Made by a program: the position numbers and the translations under genes
Shown here: positions 26,912 through 35,477 of the stretch, piece after piece
How the letters are laid out: each line of letters starts with the position of its first letter
Numbering within the stretch: position 1 is the stretch's first letter
The notes under the pieces: model-generated
What the model was told of the DNA's origin: nothing
The model's database searches: none
Seen by the model: the letters and a program-made list of their open reading frames with translations, nothing else
Assembly (NCBI RefSeq): GCF_000689395.1
Contig: NZ_HG966617.1
Coordinates: 3,351,906 to 3,415,905 of the forward strand
Direction: 5' to 3'
Origin: Candidatus Phaeomarinobacter ectocarpi
GTDB lineage: Bacteria; Pseudomonadota; Alphaproteobacteria; CGMCC-115125
Length of the DNA: 64,000 nucleotides

Positions 26912-27325
26912 ATGAGCAGATCAGATCATGTGTCCAACGCCAGCAGGCGGGGGCCATCGCAACGGCAGTTGCGGGTGGGCGAACTCATTCGCCATGTGCT
27001 CAGCGAATTGCTGGCGCGCGGTGACGTCCATGACCCGGTGCTGGAATCGACCATTGTCACCGTCACCGAGGTGCGCGCCTCCAACGATCTGCGCAATGCC
27101 AGTGTCGCCATCGAGCCCTTGGGCGGCGAGGGCGAACAGGAAGTGCTCGAAGCCCTCAGGCGCAACCGCAAATATCTGCGCGGTGAGCTTGGCAAGCGCA
27201 TGACGACCAAGTTCACGCCGGACCTGACTTTCGAAATCGACAAGAGCTTTGCCGAAGGTGCCCGCATTGACGGCATCCTGCGGTCAGCGGACGTGGCGCG
27301 CGACATCGAAGAAGACGAGAAATAG
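26912..27325 (+). CDS. rbfA: Ribosome-binding factor A
   Basis: 137 residues, single KH-like RbfA domain: RQLRVGELIRHVLSELLARGDV near the start and TPDLTFEIDKSFAEGARIDGIL near the end. It binds the 30S subunit during 16S rRNA 5'-end maturation. It lies 38 bases after infB and 3 bases before truB. Confidence 0.93.
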   Translation: MSRSDHVSNASRRGPSQRQLRVGELIRHVLSELLARGDVHDPVLESTIVTVTEVRASNDLRNASVAIEPLGGEGEQEVLEALRRNRKYLRGELGKRMTTKFTPDLTFEIDKSFAEGARIDGILRSADVARDIEEDEK

Positions 27326-27328
27326 CCC

Positions 27329-28291
27329 ATGGGCCGTCGCAAAAAAGGCCTGCCTGTCTCTGGATGGGTGGTGGTGGACAAGCCGCTTGGGCCGACCTCA
27401 ACCCATGTGGTGTCGAAGGTCCGTCGCGCGTTCAATGCCCAAAAGGCGGGCCACGCCGGCACGCTGGACCCGTTGGGCTCAGGCATTCTGCCGGTTGCGC
27501 TGGGTGAGGCGACCAAAACTGTTCCCTATCTGGTGGACGCCACCAAGGACTACCGATTTGCCGTCCACTGGGGCGAGCAGCGCGACACCGATGACCGCGA
27601 GGGTGACGTGACCGCCACCAGCGATGTGCGCCCCACCAAAGATGCCATTCTGGCCGCTTTGCCCAAATATGTGGGCGAAATCAGCCAAATTCCGCCCAAA
27701 TACTCCGCCATCAAGGTCAATGGCGAGCGCGCCTACGACCTGGCCCGTGACGGCGAGGAGGTCGAGCTCAAGGCCCGCACGGTCGAGATCCACGATCTCA
27801 AGCTGATCGACCAGCCGTCCAACGACGAGGCTGTGTTTGAAATGACCTGCGGAAAAGGCACCTATGTGCGGTCCCTGGCGCGCGATCTGGCGCAGGATTT
27901 AGGCACTTTTGGCCATGTGGCGATGCTGCGCCGCCTGCGGGTCGGCCCATTCAGCGAAGAAGACGCTGTAGCCCTTGATGTTATTACGGAATTTCCAACT
28001 CAAATAGCGGTGGAAACTGCGCCCGATATGGGCAATAGTCCGCCCGCGCCAGACCCCAAGGCGCCTTTTTTATTGCCACTTGAGACCGCGCTGGACGACA
28101 TCCCGGCCCTGGCCGTGAGTGGCAATGATGCGGCGCGATTAAAGCAAGGTCAGGCGGTTCTGTCGCGTGGACGGGACGCACCCATCGTCAAAGGCACAAT
28201 ATGCGCCATGCTTCACGGGCAACCCGTTGCCCTGTGTGAAGCACGACAAGGTGAGTTACAGCCCACGCGCGTTTTCAACCTCCCCTCTTGA
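27329..28291 (+). CDS. truB: tRNA pseudouridine(55) synthase
   Basis: 320 residues. The catalytic Asp47 is in GHAGTLDPLGSGILP, and the start SGWVVVDKPLGPTSTHVV is typical. It makes psi55 in the T-loop of tRNAs. The C-terminal part (after ~residue 215) holds an insertion relative to short bacterial TruB before the final PUA-like strands. The stop codon lies inside a hairpin terminator (28280-28301). Confidence 0.95.
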   Translation: MGRRKKGLPVSGWVVVDKPLGPTSTHVVSKVRRAFNAQKAGHAGTLDPLGSGILPVALGEATKTVPYLVDATKDYRFAVHWGEQRDTDDREGDVTATSDVRPTKDAILAALPKYVGEISQIPPKYSAIKVNGERAYDLARDGEEVELKARTVEIHDLKLIDQPSNDEAVFEMTCGKGTYVRSLARDLAQDLGTFGHVAMLRRLRVGPFSEEDAVALDVITEFPTQIAVETAPDMGNSPPAPDPKAPFLLPLETALDDIPALAVSGNDAARLKQGQAVLSRGRDAPIVKGTICAMLHGQPVALCEARQGELQPTRVFNLPS

Positions 28292-28301
28292 GGGGAGTTT
28301 T
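28280..28301 (+). terminator. Intrinsic terminator at the end of truB
   Basis: CTCCCCTC (28280-28287) and GAGGGGAG (28290-28297) make an 8-bp GC-rich stem with a 2-base loop in the minimal fold, followed by TTTT. It overlaps the truB stop codon and would reduce read-through into rpsO, or act as an attenuator in the rpsO leader. Confidence 0.7.
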
Positions 28302-28306
28302 AGACC

Positions 28307-28329
28307 GCGCTGCGTCATGAACGCAGCGC
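28307..28329 (+). promoter_or_regulatory. Hairpin in the rpsO leader
   Basis: GCGCTGCGT (28307-28315) and ACGCAGCGC (28321-28329) form a perfect 9-bp stem with a 5-base loop, ending six bases before the Shine-Dalgarno AAAGGAA. S15 in other bacteria represses its own translation by binding leader structures next to the ribosome site, and this hairpin is well placed for that. Confidence 0.5.
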
Positions 28330-28346
28330 CATAGAAAGGAAGCCCG

Positions 28347-28616
28347 ATGTCGATTACACCTGAGCGCAAATCTGAGCTCATCAAAGAATACGGCACCAAA
28401 GACGGTGACACTGGGTCACCCGAAGTGCAGGTCGCAATCCTCACCGAGCGGATTTCAAATCTGACGGATCACTTCAAAGGCCACGGCAAGGACAACCATT
28501 CCCGCCGCGGACTGCTGAAGATGGTCAGCCAGCGCCGCCGGTTGCTGGACTATGTGAAGGCAAAGAACGAGCCGCGGTACAAGGATCTGATCCAGCGCCT
28601 CGGCATTCGTCGCTAG
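28347..28616 (+). CDS. rpsO: 30S ribosomal protein S15
   Basis: 89 residues, exact family length. Starts [20 protein letters not shown] and contains [31 protein letters not shown] (seen in part as [19 protein letters not shown]), the h20/h22 16S-binding helices. AAAGGAA gives a strong ribosome site. As in E. coli, rpsO precedes pnp. Confidence 0.97.
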   Translation: MSITPERKSELIKEYGTKDGDTGSPEVQVAILTERISNLTDHFKGHGKDNHSRRGLLKMVSQRRRLLDYVKAKNEPRYKDLIQRLGIRR

Positions 28617-28629
28617 CACGCAAAACAAG

Positions 28630-28660
28630 CGCCCGCCCTTGGAAATCCCAGAGGCGGGCG
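28630..28660 (+). terminator. Hairpin between rpsO and pnp
   Basis: CGCCCGCC (28630-28637) pairs with GGCGGGCG (28653-28660); TTGTTG follows. It resembles an rpsO terminator and may also belong to the pnp leader, which in enterics folds into an RNase III-cleaved stem for autoregulation. The rest of the 205-base gap has no gene. Confidence 0.6.
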
Positions 28661-28821
28661 TTGTTGCTCAAAATCCGTATGCGGATCATCGGGAGGGCTC
28701 GATTGATGCACATGCGGTCCGGGTGTTGGAGAAGGCTCCGCTCCCGGCATCTTGGCGGCCCAAGGCAAACGAATGCCCCCGCCAGTGCCACATGACGGCA
28801 CACGATTAGGAAACTGAAACT

Positions 28822-30936
28822 ATGTTTGATATCCACAAGCAAGAAATTGAATGGGGCGGGCGCACGCTCACCCTCGAAACCGGCCGCATCGCCCGTCAGG
28901 CTGACGGTGCAGTGCTGGCAACCTATGGTGAGACATCTGTTCTCGCCACAGTCGTCGCGGATCGCCAGCCCAAGCCGGGCCTGGATTTCTTCCCGCTGAC
29001 AGTGAACTATCAGGAGAAGTACTACGCAGCGGGCAAGATCCCCGGCGGCTTCTTCAAGCGTGAAGCACGCCCGACTGAAAAAGAAACACTGACATCGCGC
29101 CTGATCGACCGTCCGATCCGCCCGCTGTTCGTCAAAGGCTTCAAGAACGAAACGCAGGTTATCGCGACTGTTCTCAGCCACGACCTTGAAAACGATCCTG
29201 ACATTGTGGCGCTCGTTGCCGTGTCTGCTGCTCTTACTATTTCCGGTGTGCCGTTCCTCGGCCCCATCGGTGGTGCACGCGTTGGCTACAAGGATGGTGC
29301 CTACTCCCTGAACCCGACCGTGGACGAGCTTGCTGAAAGCGATCTTGACCTTGTGGTTGCCGGCACAGGCGACGCGGTGCTGATGGTTGAATCAGAAGCC
29401 AACGAGCTGGACGAAGACGTCATGCTCGGCGCTGTGATGTATGGCCACAAGGAAATGCAGCCGGTGCTTGATATGATCATCAAGCTGGCTGAAGGCGCTG
29501 CCAAAGAGCCGCGCGACTTTACAGCCCCGGACAACTCAGCCCTTGAAGCCAAGGTGCGTGAGATTGTTGAAGGCGACCTGCGCGCTGCCTATCAGATTGC
29601 TGACAAGGCCAAGCGCCAGGAAGCTGTGGCTCAGGCCAAGGACAAGGCCGTTGAGGCATTGGCCGACGGCTCCGAGGGCGCACCGGATGCATCTGCAATC
29701 GGTGGATCATTCAAGGCCATCGAGTCCGACATTGTGCGTAACTCGATCCTCGACACAAGCAAGCGCATCGACGGCCGCGGCCTTGCTGATGTGCGTCCGA
29801 TCCTGTCGGAAGTGTCTGTTCTGCCACGTACGCACGGTTCCTCGCTGTTCACCCGTGGTGAAACCCAGGCGCTGGTTGTGGCAACCCTGGGCACCGGTGA
29901 CGACGAGCAGATGATTGATGCTCTGTCGGGCACCTACAAAGAAAACTTCATGCTGCACTACAACTTCCCGCCTTACTCTGTGGGTGAGACGGGTCGCACA
30001 GGCTTCACTGGCCGCCGTGAAATCGGTCACGGCAAGCTGGCATGGCGTGCCCTGAAGGCGCTGCTGCCTGCCAAGGACGAATTCCCCTACACCATTCGTC
30101 TGGTGTCGGAAATCACCGAGTCCAACGGCTCGTCCTCCATGGCAACAGTCTGCGGTGCATCGCTGTCCATGATGGACGCAGGTGTTCCGCTCAAGCGTCC
30201 GTGCTCCGGCATTGCCATGGGCCTGATCAAGGAAGGCGACAAGTTCGCTGTCCTGTCAGACATCCTCGGCGACGAAGATCACTTGGGCGACATGGACTTC
30301 AAGGTGGCTGGGTCCGAAGCGGGCATCACGTCCCTGCAGATGGACATCAAGATCACCGGCATCACCGAAGAGATCATGCGCACAGCGCTTGATCAGGCAA
30401 AGGGTGGGCGCATGCACATCCTCGGTGAAATGTCGAAGGCCCTGACATCCGGCCGCGAAGAAGTGGGCGAGTTCGCTCCCCGCATCGAAGTGATCACTGT
30501 GCCCAAGGACAAGATCCGTGACGTGATCGGCACCGGCGGTAAGGTCGTGCGTCAGATCGTTGAAGAAACCGGCGCCAAGGTGAACATCGAAGACGATGGC
30601 ACCATCTCCGTTGCCTCCAGCGACGCAGCCTCCATCAAGGCGGCTCTCGACTGGATCAAGGGCATCACGGCAGAGCCGGAAGTTGGTGAAATCTATGACG
30701 GCAAGATCGTCAAGGTCATGGACTTCGGTGCCTTCGTGAACTTCTTCGGCCCCAAGGACGGCCTCGTCCACATTTCCCAGCTTGCGCCTGAGCGCGTTGA
30801 GAAAGTGTCTGACGTGGTCAAGGAAGGCGACACTGTGAAAGTGAAGCTGCTGGGCTTTGATGATCGCGGCAAGGTGCGCCTGTCCATGAAGGTTGTGGAT
30901 CAGGAAACCGGCAAGGATCTGGAAGCCGCCGAATAA
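28822..30936 (+). CDS. pnp: Polyribonucleotide nucleotidyltransferase (PNPase)
   Basis: 704 residues. Two RNase PH-like domains (first from residue ~10; second around residues 315-545 with [17 protein letters not shown] and the catalytic region [10 protein letters not shown]), an all-helical linker, then KH ([20 protein letters not shown]) and S1 ([20 protein letters not shown]) domains. It degrades RNA 3'-5' using phosphate. AGGA lies nine bases before ATG 28822. It closes the translation/RNA operon and is followed by a strong terminator. Confidence 0.97.
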   Translation: MFDIHKQEIEWGGRTLTLETGRIARQADGAVLATYGETSVLATVVADRQPKPGLDFFPLTVNYQEKYYAAGKIPGGFFKREARPTEKETLTSRLIDRPIRPLFVKGFKNETQVIATVLSHDLENDPDIVALVAVSAALTISGVPFLGPIGGARVGYKDGAYSLNPTVDELAESDLDLVVAGTGDAVLMVESEANELDEDVMLGAVMYGHKEMQPVLDMIIKLAEGAAKEPRDFTAPDNSALEAKVREIVEGDLRAAYQIADKAKRQEAVAQAKDKAVEALADGSEGAPDASAIGGSFKAIESDIVRNSILDTSKRIDGRGLADVRPILSEVSVLPRTHGSSLFTRGETQALVVATLGTGDDEQMIDALSGTYKENFMLHYNFPPYSVGETGRTGFTGRREIGHGKLAWRALKALLPAKDEFPYTIRLVSEITESNGSSSMATVCGASLSMMDAGVPLKRPCSGIAMGLIKEGDKFAVLSDILGDEDHLGDMDFKVAGSEAGITSLQMDIKITGITEEIMRTALDQAKGGRMHILGEMSKALTSGREEVGEFAPRIEVITVPKDKIRDVIGTGGKVVRQIVEETGAKVNIEDDGTISVASSDAASIKAALDWIKGITAEPEVGEIYDGKIVKVMDFGAFVNFFGPKDGLVHISQLAPERVEKVSDVVKEGDTVKVKLLGFDDRGKVRLSMKVVDQETGKDLEAAE

Positions 30937-30960
30937 GCTTCCTCGAACCTGAACAAATTG

Positions 30961-30996
30961 AAACGGGCGCTGGCCATGAACCAGCGCCCGTTTTTC
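30961..30996 (+). terminator. Intrinsic terminator after pnp
   Basis: AAACGGGCGCTGG (30961-30973) pairs perfectly with CCAGCGCCCGTTT (30981-30993) around a 7-base loop, giving a 13-bp stem that runs into a T-run. It ends the rimP-pnp operon. Confidence 0.9.
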
Positions 30997-31047
30997 GTTA
31001 TGGTGCCCATGTGCAAAACACGGATGCACCAATGAAGGGATACCAGG

Positions 31048-31653
31048 ATGCGACTTCTGACAGCCATCATCATCATGATTGCATTTGCCGCTCCGGCACA
31101 CGCAGCCGACGACTGGCGCAGCGTCGGCCATCCCTATGATGTTGAACGCATAGACACGGTGGCCGCAGCCATTGCCCAGGGCAATGCGGAAGCCAAAGGC
31201 AAGGGCTCTGGCTATGAGCAGGCCGTGGCAAAGCTGCTGATGGCGGCACCCGCCGGCAACATCGACACCAGGGCCATGGTCGGAAACTGGCAGTGCCGCA
31301 CCATCAAGGTGGGTGGTCCTTTCGTGGGGCTGGTCATCTATGACTGGTTCAAATGCCGCATCGACGAACGCACCGGCACCCTGACCGTGACGAAGGTCAC
31401 CGGGTCCCAGAACTTTGCAGGCACTCTCTACACAGATGGCCCCCGGCGCATGGTGCTGCTGGGCGGCGGTTATTATGGCTATGAAGCCCAGCGGGCCTAT
31501 CAGGCGGGTGACAGCGCCGACGGCAAATCACCGGACAACCGCGACAAGGTCGCAACCGTCGAGATGCTGGGACCTAACTGGCTGCGGTTTGTGTTCCCGT
31601 ACCCCGCCCGCGAAAGCACCTATGACATCATCGAGTTCCGGCGTGACGGATAG
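31048..31653 (+). CDS. DUF4893 family exported protein
   Basis: 201 residues. A clear signal peptide (MRLLTAIIIMIAFAAPAHA, likely cut after residue 19) implies periplasmic or surface location. The mature part contains MVGNWQCRTIKVGG, FKCRIDERTG and TYDIIEFRRD, which fit the DUF4893 family of alphaproteobacterial secreted proteins; function unknown. The two internal Cys (in WQCRT and FKCRI) could form a disulfide. It precedes a methyltransferase gene by 15 bases. Confidence 0.8.
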   Translation: MRLLTAIIIMIAFAAPAHAADDWRSVGHPYDVERIDTVAAAIAQGNAEAKGKGSGYEQAVAKLLMAAPAGNIDTRAMVGNWQCRTIKVGGPFVGLVIYDWFKCRIDERTGTLTVTKVTGSQNFAGTLYTDGPRRMVLLGGGYYGYEAQRAYQAGDSADGKSPDNRDKVATVEMLGPNWLRFVFPYPARESTYDIIEFRRDG

Positions 31654-31668
31654 GGGCAACGGGTAGCC

Positions 31669-32397
31669 ATGCCAGACGCCCATTACGATGATCCGCGCCT
31701 TGCCGCCATCTATGATCTTGGCAATGGCTGGAGCGAGGACAGCGACTATTATCTGGCGCTCGCAGGGACCAGACCCTGCCGGGTTCTGGATATTGGGTGC
31801 GGTACCGGCATCATCACCGACGCGATAGCCGCCCGCGGACATGTGGTCGTCGGCGCAGACCCGTCACCGGGCATGCTGGCGGTGGCCCGCGCCAAGCCGC
31901 AGGCCGACCGCATTCAGTGGGTGGAGAGCGACGCGCAGTCACTGGACCTTGGCGAGACATTTGATCTCATCATCATGACCGGTCATGCGTTCCAGACACT
32001 CGCCACGGACCGGGACATTGAAGCAGCGGCTGCATCCATCAAGCGTCACCTGGCGCCTGATGGCCGCGCGGTGTTTGAAAGCCGCAATCCGCTCATCGAC
32101 TGGCCATCCAGATGGGCCTACGGGGTTGATCTTGAAGCACCACAAGGCACGGTCCGTGAGACACGTGAGTTTCTTGGGGCTGACGCGGGATGCATGACGT
32201 TTGACCTGCGCTACAGATTTCCCGGTGGGGCAGAGCTTGTATCCCGCAGCGTCCTTCGCTTTGCAGAGCGCAAGACCATTGAAGCCGTGTTCCGCACCGC
32301 AGGCCTGGTGCCCGAGCATGTCCACGGTGACTGGGATGGATCATCCTTTGATGCCGCATCGTCACCTGAGATGATTTTCCACATGCGTCACGCCTAG
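31669..32397 (+). CDS. Class I SAM-dependent methyltransferase, substrate unknown
   Basis: 242 residues. SAM-binding motif I is VLDIGCGTGIITDAIAARGH, followed by VVGADPSPGMLAVARAK (motif II) and DLIIMTGHAFQTL (motif IV); a Methyltransf_25/41-like family. The C-terminal half has no diagnostic substrate motif. Probably co-transcribed with the DUF4893 gene. Confidence 0.85.
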   Translation: MPDAHYDDPRLAAIYDLGNGWSEDSDYYLALAGTRPCRVLDIGCGTGIITDAIAARGHVVVGADPSPGMLAVARAKPQADRIQWVESDAQSLDLGETFDLIIMTGHAFQTLATDRDIEAAAASIKRHLAPDGRAVFESRNPLIDWPSRWAYGVDLEAPQGTVRETREFLGADAGCMTFDLRYRFPGGAELVSRSVLRFAERKTIEAVFRTAGLVPEHVHGDWDGSSFDAASSPEMIFHMRHA

Positions 32398-32422
32398 GTC
32401 GCCGAACGATCTGGTCCGCCGC

Positions 32423-32465
32423 ATCCCCGGACTTGATCCGGGGTCCACTCTCGGTTGCTGTGCAG
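32423..32465. repeat. Dispersed palindromic repeat, copy 2
   Basis: CCCCGGACTTGATCCGGGG at 32425-32443 with the same right flank (TCCACTCTC, then TGTGCAG) as copy 1 near 5.7 kb. It lies directly before the 3' end of an orphan minus-strand gene and is in opposite orientation to copy 3 on the other side of that gene. Confidence 0.75.
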
Positions 32466-32476
32466 GCCGTGAGCTG

Positions 32477-32932
32477 CTAGTCGGCCCTTCGGTCTATTTG
32501 TTCTGCTAATGCCAATGAACTTTGTAACTGCACCATGAACTTGCAGATAGAGAAGACCATTTCATCCAATCCCACCTCAAAATAGTGAAAGTCCTCAGAA
32601 CTGTACTTTTGATAAGAATCAAGGTCTCGGTCCCAAACCACTCCCTTGCCCCCAACGAAAATCACCTTACCGCCTTCATTGAAAATGATGGCGTTGTAGT
32701 AGTCGCTGACCCCATAGCCAATTTTCTGCGAATTGTTGCGCAGGTCGGCGAGAACTTCGATTGAAAGTGCCATGAAGTCCGCCGGCTCTATCGTGTCTTC
32801 GATATGATCCTTGGTGAATCTAATGACGATGTCAGTCAAGCGATACGGCCAAACCCCAAAATTCCAGGATTCAGAGGTCTCTCCATGAAACTGTCTCGTC
32901 CTACCGAATTCAATTATTTCCTCGATCCGCAT
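32477..32932 (-). CDS. Orphan hypothetical protein, immunity-protein-like size
   Basis: 151 residues, acidic, soluble, no signal peptide. Features that can be seen are WNFGVWPYRLTDIVIRF near the N-terminus and FNEGGKVIFVGGKGVVWDRD in the middle. Codon use and A+T content are visibly different from the surrounding housekeeping genes. ATG 32932 has a GAGG seven bases upstream. I recognise no family. Small acidic orphan proteins of this type often are immunity or antitoxin proteins, but there is no toxin beside it. It is bracketed by inverted copies of a dispersed palindrome. Confidence 0.6.
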   Translation of the reverse strand: MRIEEIIEFGRTRQFHGETSESWNFGVWPYRLTDIVIRFTKDHIEDTIEPADFMALSIEVLADLRNNSQKIGYGVSDYYNAIIFNEGGKVIFVGGKGVVWDRDLDSYQKYSSEDFHYFEVGLDEMVFSICKFMVQLQSSLALAEQIDRRAD

Positions 32933-33045
32933 CAGAGGGCCTCACTCCGGTAATCGCGATTGAGCACTAATAACAATCAAAGGAAGGTCGGCAAAGCGCA
33001 GCTTTTGTTCGATGTCATTCCGGCAGGCAAGACGGCAATTTTGCC

Positions 33046-33064
33046 CCCCGCATCAAGTCCGGGG
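33046..33064. repeat. Dispersed palindromic repeat, copy 3 (inverted)
   Basis: CCCCGCATCAAGTCCGGGG, which on the minus strand reads CCCCGGACTTGATGCGGGG, one base different from copies 1 and 2. Together with copy 2 it brackets the orphan gene at 32477-32932 in inverted orientation. Confidence 0.7.
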
Positions 33065-33065
33065 C

Positions 33066-33510
33066 TACGGAAAAAATTTCAGGAATCTATCCCCGGTCTT
33101 TTGGGCGGCCTCATACTGGGTACGCCTCGTGCTTGAGGGCATCCCGGACCGTCCGGGCTTGGGCATGGGGGCGGATGGCCTTGTGGGCAGCGTGCGGGTA
33201 ACGAACGCAGGTGACCATGAGGCGGCAAAGGCTCGGCCCGGCGCGTAAAGTAAGATCGCCCCGGTGGACGTGCATGCGGACGCGGCACATGGCCAGACCG
33301 GTGTCGGAATGCATGTGTGACCGGTAGCAAGGCTGCGGTGGAATTAGGTGAGGTAACGCTTCGCCCCATCGTTTGTGTCTGAGCCGAAGACCATCCGTAA
33401 CGGGAGCGCTGCTCATGAGCGGCACTCGATACATAGTTTGATCACAACGGCCGGGCTGCCACGGCAGCGCTCCCGTTCTCCCTTGCCTGAGACACCTCTT
33501 GAATGCAGCT
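33066..33510. other. Segment without a convincing gene; structured, unexplained
   Basis: No ORF here has both a ribosome site and a recognisable domain. A 107-codon open frame on the minus strand (33111-33434, basic, rich in His/Arg/Pro) and overlapping frames on both strands suggest either a decayed gene or a non-coding sequence with high G+C. The left part has a small inverted repeat around GGACCGTCCGGGC (33149-33161). The right end holds the 14-bp inverted repeat listed separately. A non-coding RNA or a relic element is possible. Confidence 0.35.
33399..33477. repeat. 14-bp perfect inverted repeat, 51-bp spacer
   Basis: AACGGGAGCGCTGC (33399-33412) and GCAGCGCTCCCGTT (33464-33477) are exact complements. 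The spacer contains a further small GCCG/CGGC pairing. It lies about 80-155 bases upstream of the MarR gene. It could be a long hairpin in an RNA, a terminator region or the end of a small element. Confidence 0.6.
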
Positions 33511-33513
33511 TTT

Positions 33514-33532
33514 AAATATGCATATACATATT
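33514..33532. promoter_or_regulatory. Likely MarR operator upstream of the marR gene
   Basis: AATATGCATATACATATT (33515-33532) is a near-perfect A+T palindrome (arms AATATG and CATATT). A close copy lies upstream of the next gene at 34056-34073. MarR proteins typically bind such 16-20 bp palindromes and repress themselves and a neighbour. Confidence 0.6.
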
Positions 33533-33553
33533 ACAGATGATCAGGAGACAGCC

Positions 33554-34003
33554 ATGCCGACAAGGACCGACAGAAAAGACCTGCTGGACATCGGCCAGAA
33601 CTGCGCCGCGCTGCGCACGCGCATGGCTGCGCGCGGTGTCACCCGCGCCTATGATGCCGCGTTGCGGCCTCTGGGCATCAAGATCACCCAGTTTACTTTG
33701 CTGGTGACAGCCAAATACGAAGCGGAACTGTCCATTGGCGACATGGCGGATTTTCTGGCCATGGAACGCTCAACCCTGACCCGCAATCTCAAGCTGCTGG
33801 CGGACATGGGGCTGATCGAGATGCGCAAGGGCTCAGCCCCACGCACAAAAGTGCCCGTCATTACGTCCAAGGGCGACGCGCTGCTCACACAGGCCATCCC
33901 GCTGTGGCGCGATGCCCAGGCCCGCCTGACGGCTCACATCGGCAAGACACGCTGGAAGGATGCCCGCGCCTTGTTGACGGATCTGTCTCTGGCTCCCGTC
34001 TAA
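33554..34003 (+). CDS. MarR-family transcriptional regulator
   Basis: 149 residues from ATG 33554 (AGGAGA upstream at 33542-33547). Winged-helix MarR core: LGIKITQFTLLVTAKYEAELSIGDMADFLAMERSTLTRNLKLLADMGLIEMRKG (residues ~43-97, in pieces), with the DxR-like wing replaced by SAPRTKVPVITSKG. Longer starts upstream would include the operator-like palindrome and are less likely. It probably represses itself and the Fe-S protein gene 82 bases downstream. Confidence 0.88.
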   Translation: MPTRTDRKDLLDIGQNCAALRTRMAARGVTRAYDAALRPLGIKITQFTLLVTAKYEAELSIGDMADFLAMERSTLTRNLKLLADMGLIEMRKGSAPRTKVPVITSKGDALLTQAIPLWRDAQARLTAHIGKTRWKDARALLTDLSLAPV

Positions 34004-34055
34004 AGAAGTCTAGAGCAGTCATCACGCAGCCCGCGCACCCCCCCTCTCACTATCA

Positions 34056-34073
34056 AATATGTATATACACTAG
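34056..34073. promoter_or_regulatory. Likely MarR operator upstream of the Fe-S protein gene
   Basis: AATATGTATATACACTAG shares AATATG-N-ATATACA with the palindrome upstream of marR (33515-33532). The right arm is less complete. It lies 13 bases before the start of the next gene. Confidence 0.5.
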
Positions 34074-34085
34074 TAGGAACACCTC

Positions 34086-35477
34086 ATGGCCCTCGAAGAT
34101 CAGCCAGCCATCATCCGCTACCGTGAAAGCGCCGCCGCGAGACAGCAGAGCAGGTCCGGCGCGCAAATCGATTCTGAATGGCTGAAGGCGTTGGTCATGG
34201 AATGCGGTGCGGATGACGCGGGCTTTGTCGCCATCACCCGCGAGGAGCTGCAACCGCAGCTCGGCAAACTCACCAAGCTGATGCCGCAGGTCAAAACCTT
34301 GGTCAGCATCTGCTGCCGCATGAACCGCACAGCCGTGCAAAGCACCACCCGGTCCATTGCCAATCACGAGTTTCACGAAACCTATGACGAGGTGAACCAT
34401 GTGGCCCGCAAGCTGGTGCGGCGCCTGAGTGATGAAGGTTATGAGGCCATGAACGCGGTCGCAGCCTTCCCCATGGAAATGCAGAACGCGCCCGGCGATA
34501 CCATCCCCATTCACCACAAGCCCATCGCCGAAGCAGCAGGCATCGGCAAGATGGGTCTGCACCGCAATGTCATTCATCCCAAATTCGGCAACTTCATTCT
34601 GCTGGACACGGTGCTGATCGCCCACGACGTTACCGAACAGAGCGCGGCCCTCGACTACAGTCCCTGCATCGACTGCAAGCTGTGCGTCTCCGCCTGCCCG
34701 GTCGAGGCCATCGGCATGGATGGCTCGTTCAACTTTTCAGCCTGTTACGCCCACAACTACCGCGACTTCATGGCCGGCTGGGCGGACTGGGTCGACCAAG
34801 TCGTCGAAGCAAAGGACCGCGATGATTTCCGCACCCGCGTGACACCCGGCGAAACGGCGTCTGTCTGGCAAAGCCTGTCTTTCAAGCCCAACTACAAGGC
34901 GGCCTATTGCGTCGCCGTCTGCCCGGCGGGAGAAAACGTGCTGGGTTCGTTTCTGGAAGACAGAGTCGCCTACAACCGCGACCACGTGCAGCCCTACAAG
35001 GAGCTGACCGAAACGGTTTATGTGCTGCCGGGATCGGACGCGGAAGACTCAGTGCCCCGTCGCTACCCCCACAAGACTGCCACCCGCGTCGGCTGGACCA
35101 TGGATGCCACCGAGATATTCAGCTTCCTGTTCAACCTGACACTTACCTTCCAGCGCCGTCAGGCGCGCGGTGTGTCGCAAATCATCAATCTGGTGCTGCC
35201 GGGCAGGGACGGGGACGACAATCCGCTCGAAGCCAGCCTGCGCATCCAGGACCAGCGTCTGGAAATTCTCTACTGGCATGCGCCCGAAGCAGATCATCAC
35301 TTCACCTGTTCACAGGACACGTTCATAGCCATGTTCCGTCATGACTTCGATCTGGACACGGCACTGGAGGCGGGAGACATCGCAGGCGACATGGACGCTC
35401 AGGCAATCCGTAAACTGATCAAATGTTTTCCGAAGTACGGCTATCTGCCGCCGCAGATATTGCAGGCGGGGGACTAG
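34086..35477 (+). CDS. 4Fe-4S double-cluster reductase-like protein with C-terminal SCP2-like domain
   Basis: 463 residues. The central part resembles QueG/reductive-dehalogenase-type ferredoxin domains: CIDCKLCVSACP gives Cys194, 197, 200 and 204, and a second set is formed by Cys220 and CVAVCP (Cys275, 279). The segment AGIGKMGLHRNVIHPKFGNFILL is the cobalamin-reductase-like flank seen in this group. Residues ~340-455 look like an SCP2 sterol-carrier fold (FSFLFNLTLTFQRRQARGVSQ, LEASLRIQDQRLEI). Cytoplasmic redox role inferred; substrate unknown, possibly lipophilic. Controlled by the upstream MarR protein, judging from shared palindromes. Confidence 0.75.
   Translation: MALEDQPAIIRYRESAAARQQSRSGAQIDSEWLKALVMECGADDAGFVAITREELQPQLGKLTKLMPQVKTLVSICCRMNRTAVQSTTRSIANHEFHETYDEVNHVARKLVRRLSDEGYEAMNAVAAFPMEMQNAPGDTIPIHHKPIAEAAGIGKMGLHRNVIHPKFGNFILLDTVLIAHDVTEQSAALDYSPCIDCKLCVSACPVEAIGMDGSFNFSACYAHNYRDFMAGWADWVDQVVEAKDRDDFRTRVTPGETASVWQSLSFKPNYKAAYCVAVCPAGENVLGSFLEDRVAYNRDHVQPYKELTETVYVLPGSDAEDSVPRRYPHKTATRVGWTMDATEIFSFLFNLTLTFQRRQARGVSQIINLVLPGRDGDDNPLEASLRIQDQRLEILYWHAPEADHHFTCSQDTFIAMFRHDFDLDTALEAGDIAGDMDAQAIRKLIKCFPKYGYLPPQILQAGD

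Noticed and set aside
32477..33064. Toxin-antitoxin pair
   Set aside because: Only one small protein is present; no partner gene with overlapping or adjacent layout.
33111..33434. 107-codon minus-strand frame upstream of marR
   Set aside because: No ribosome site, no recognisable domain, and overlaps other open frames in both directions; not called as a gene but kept as an unexplained segment.
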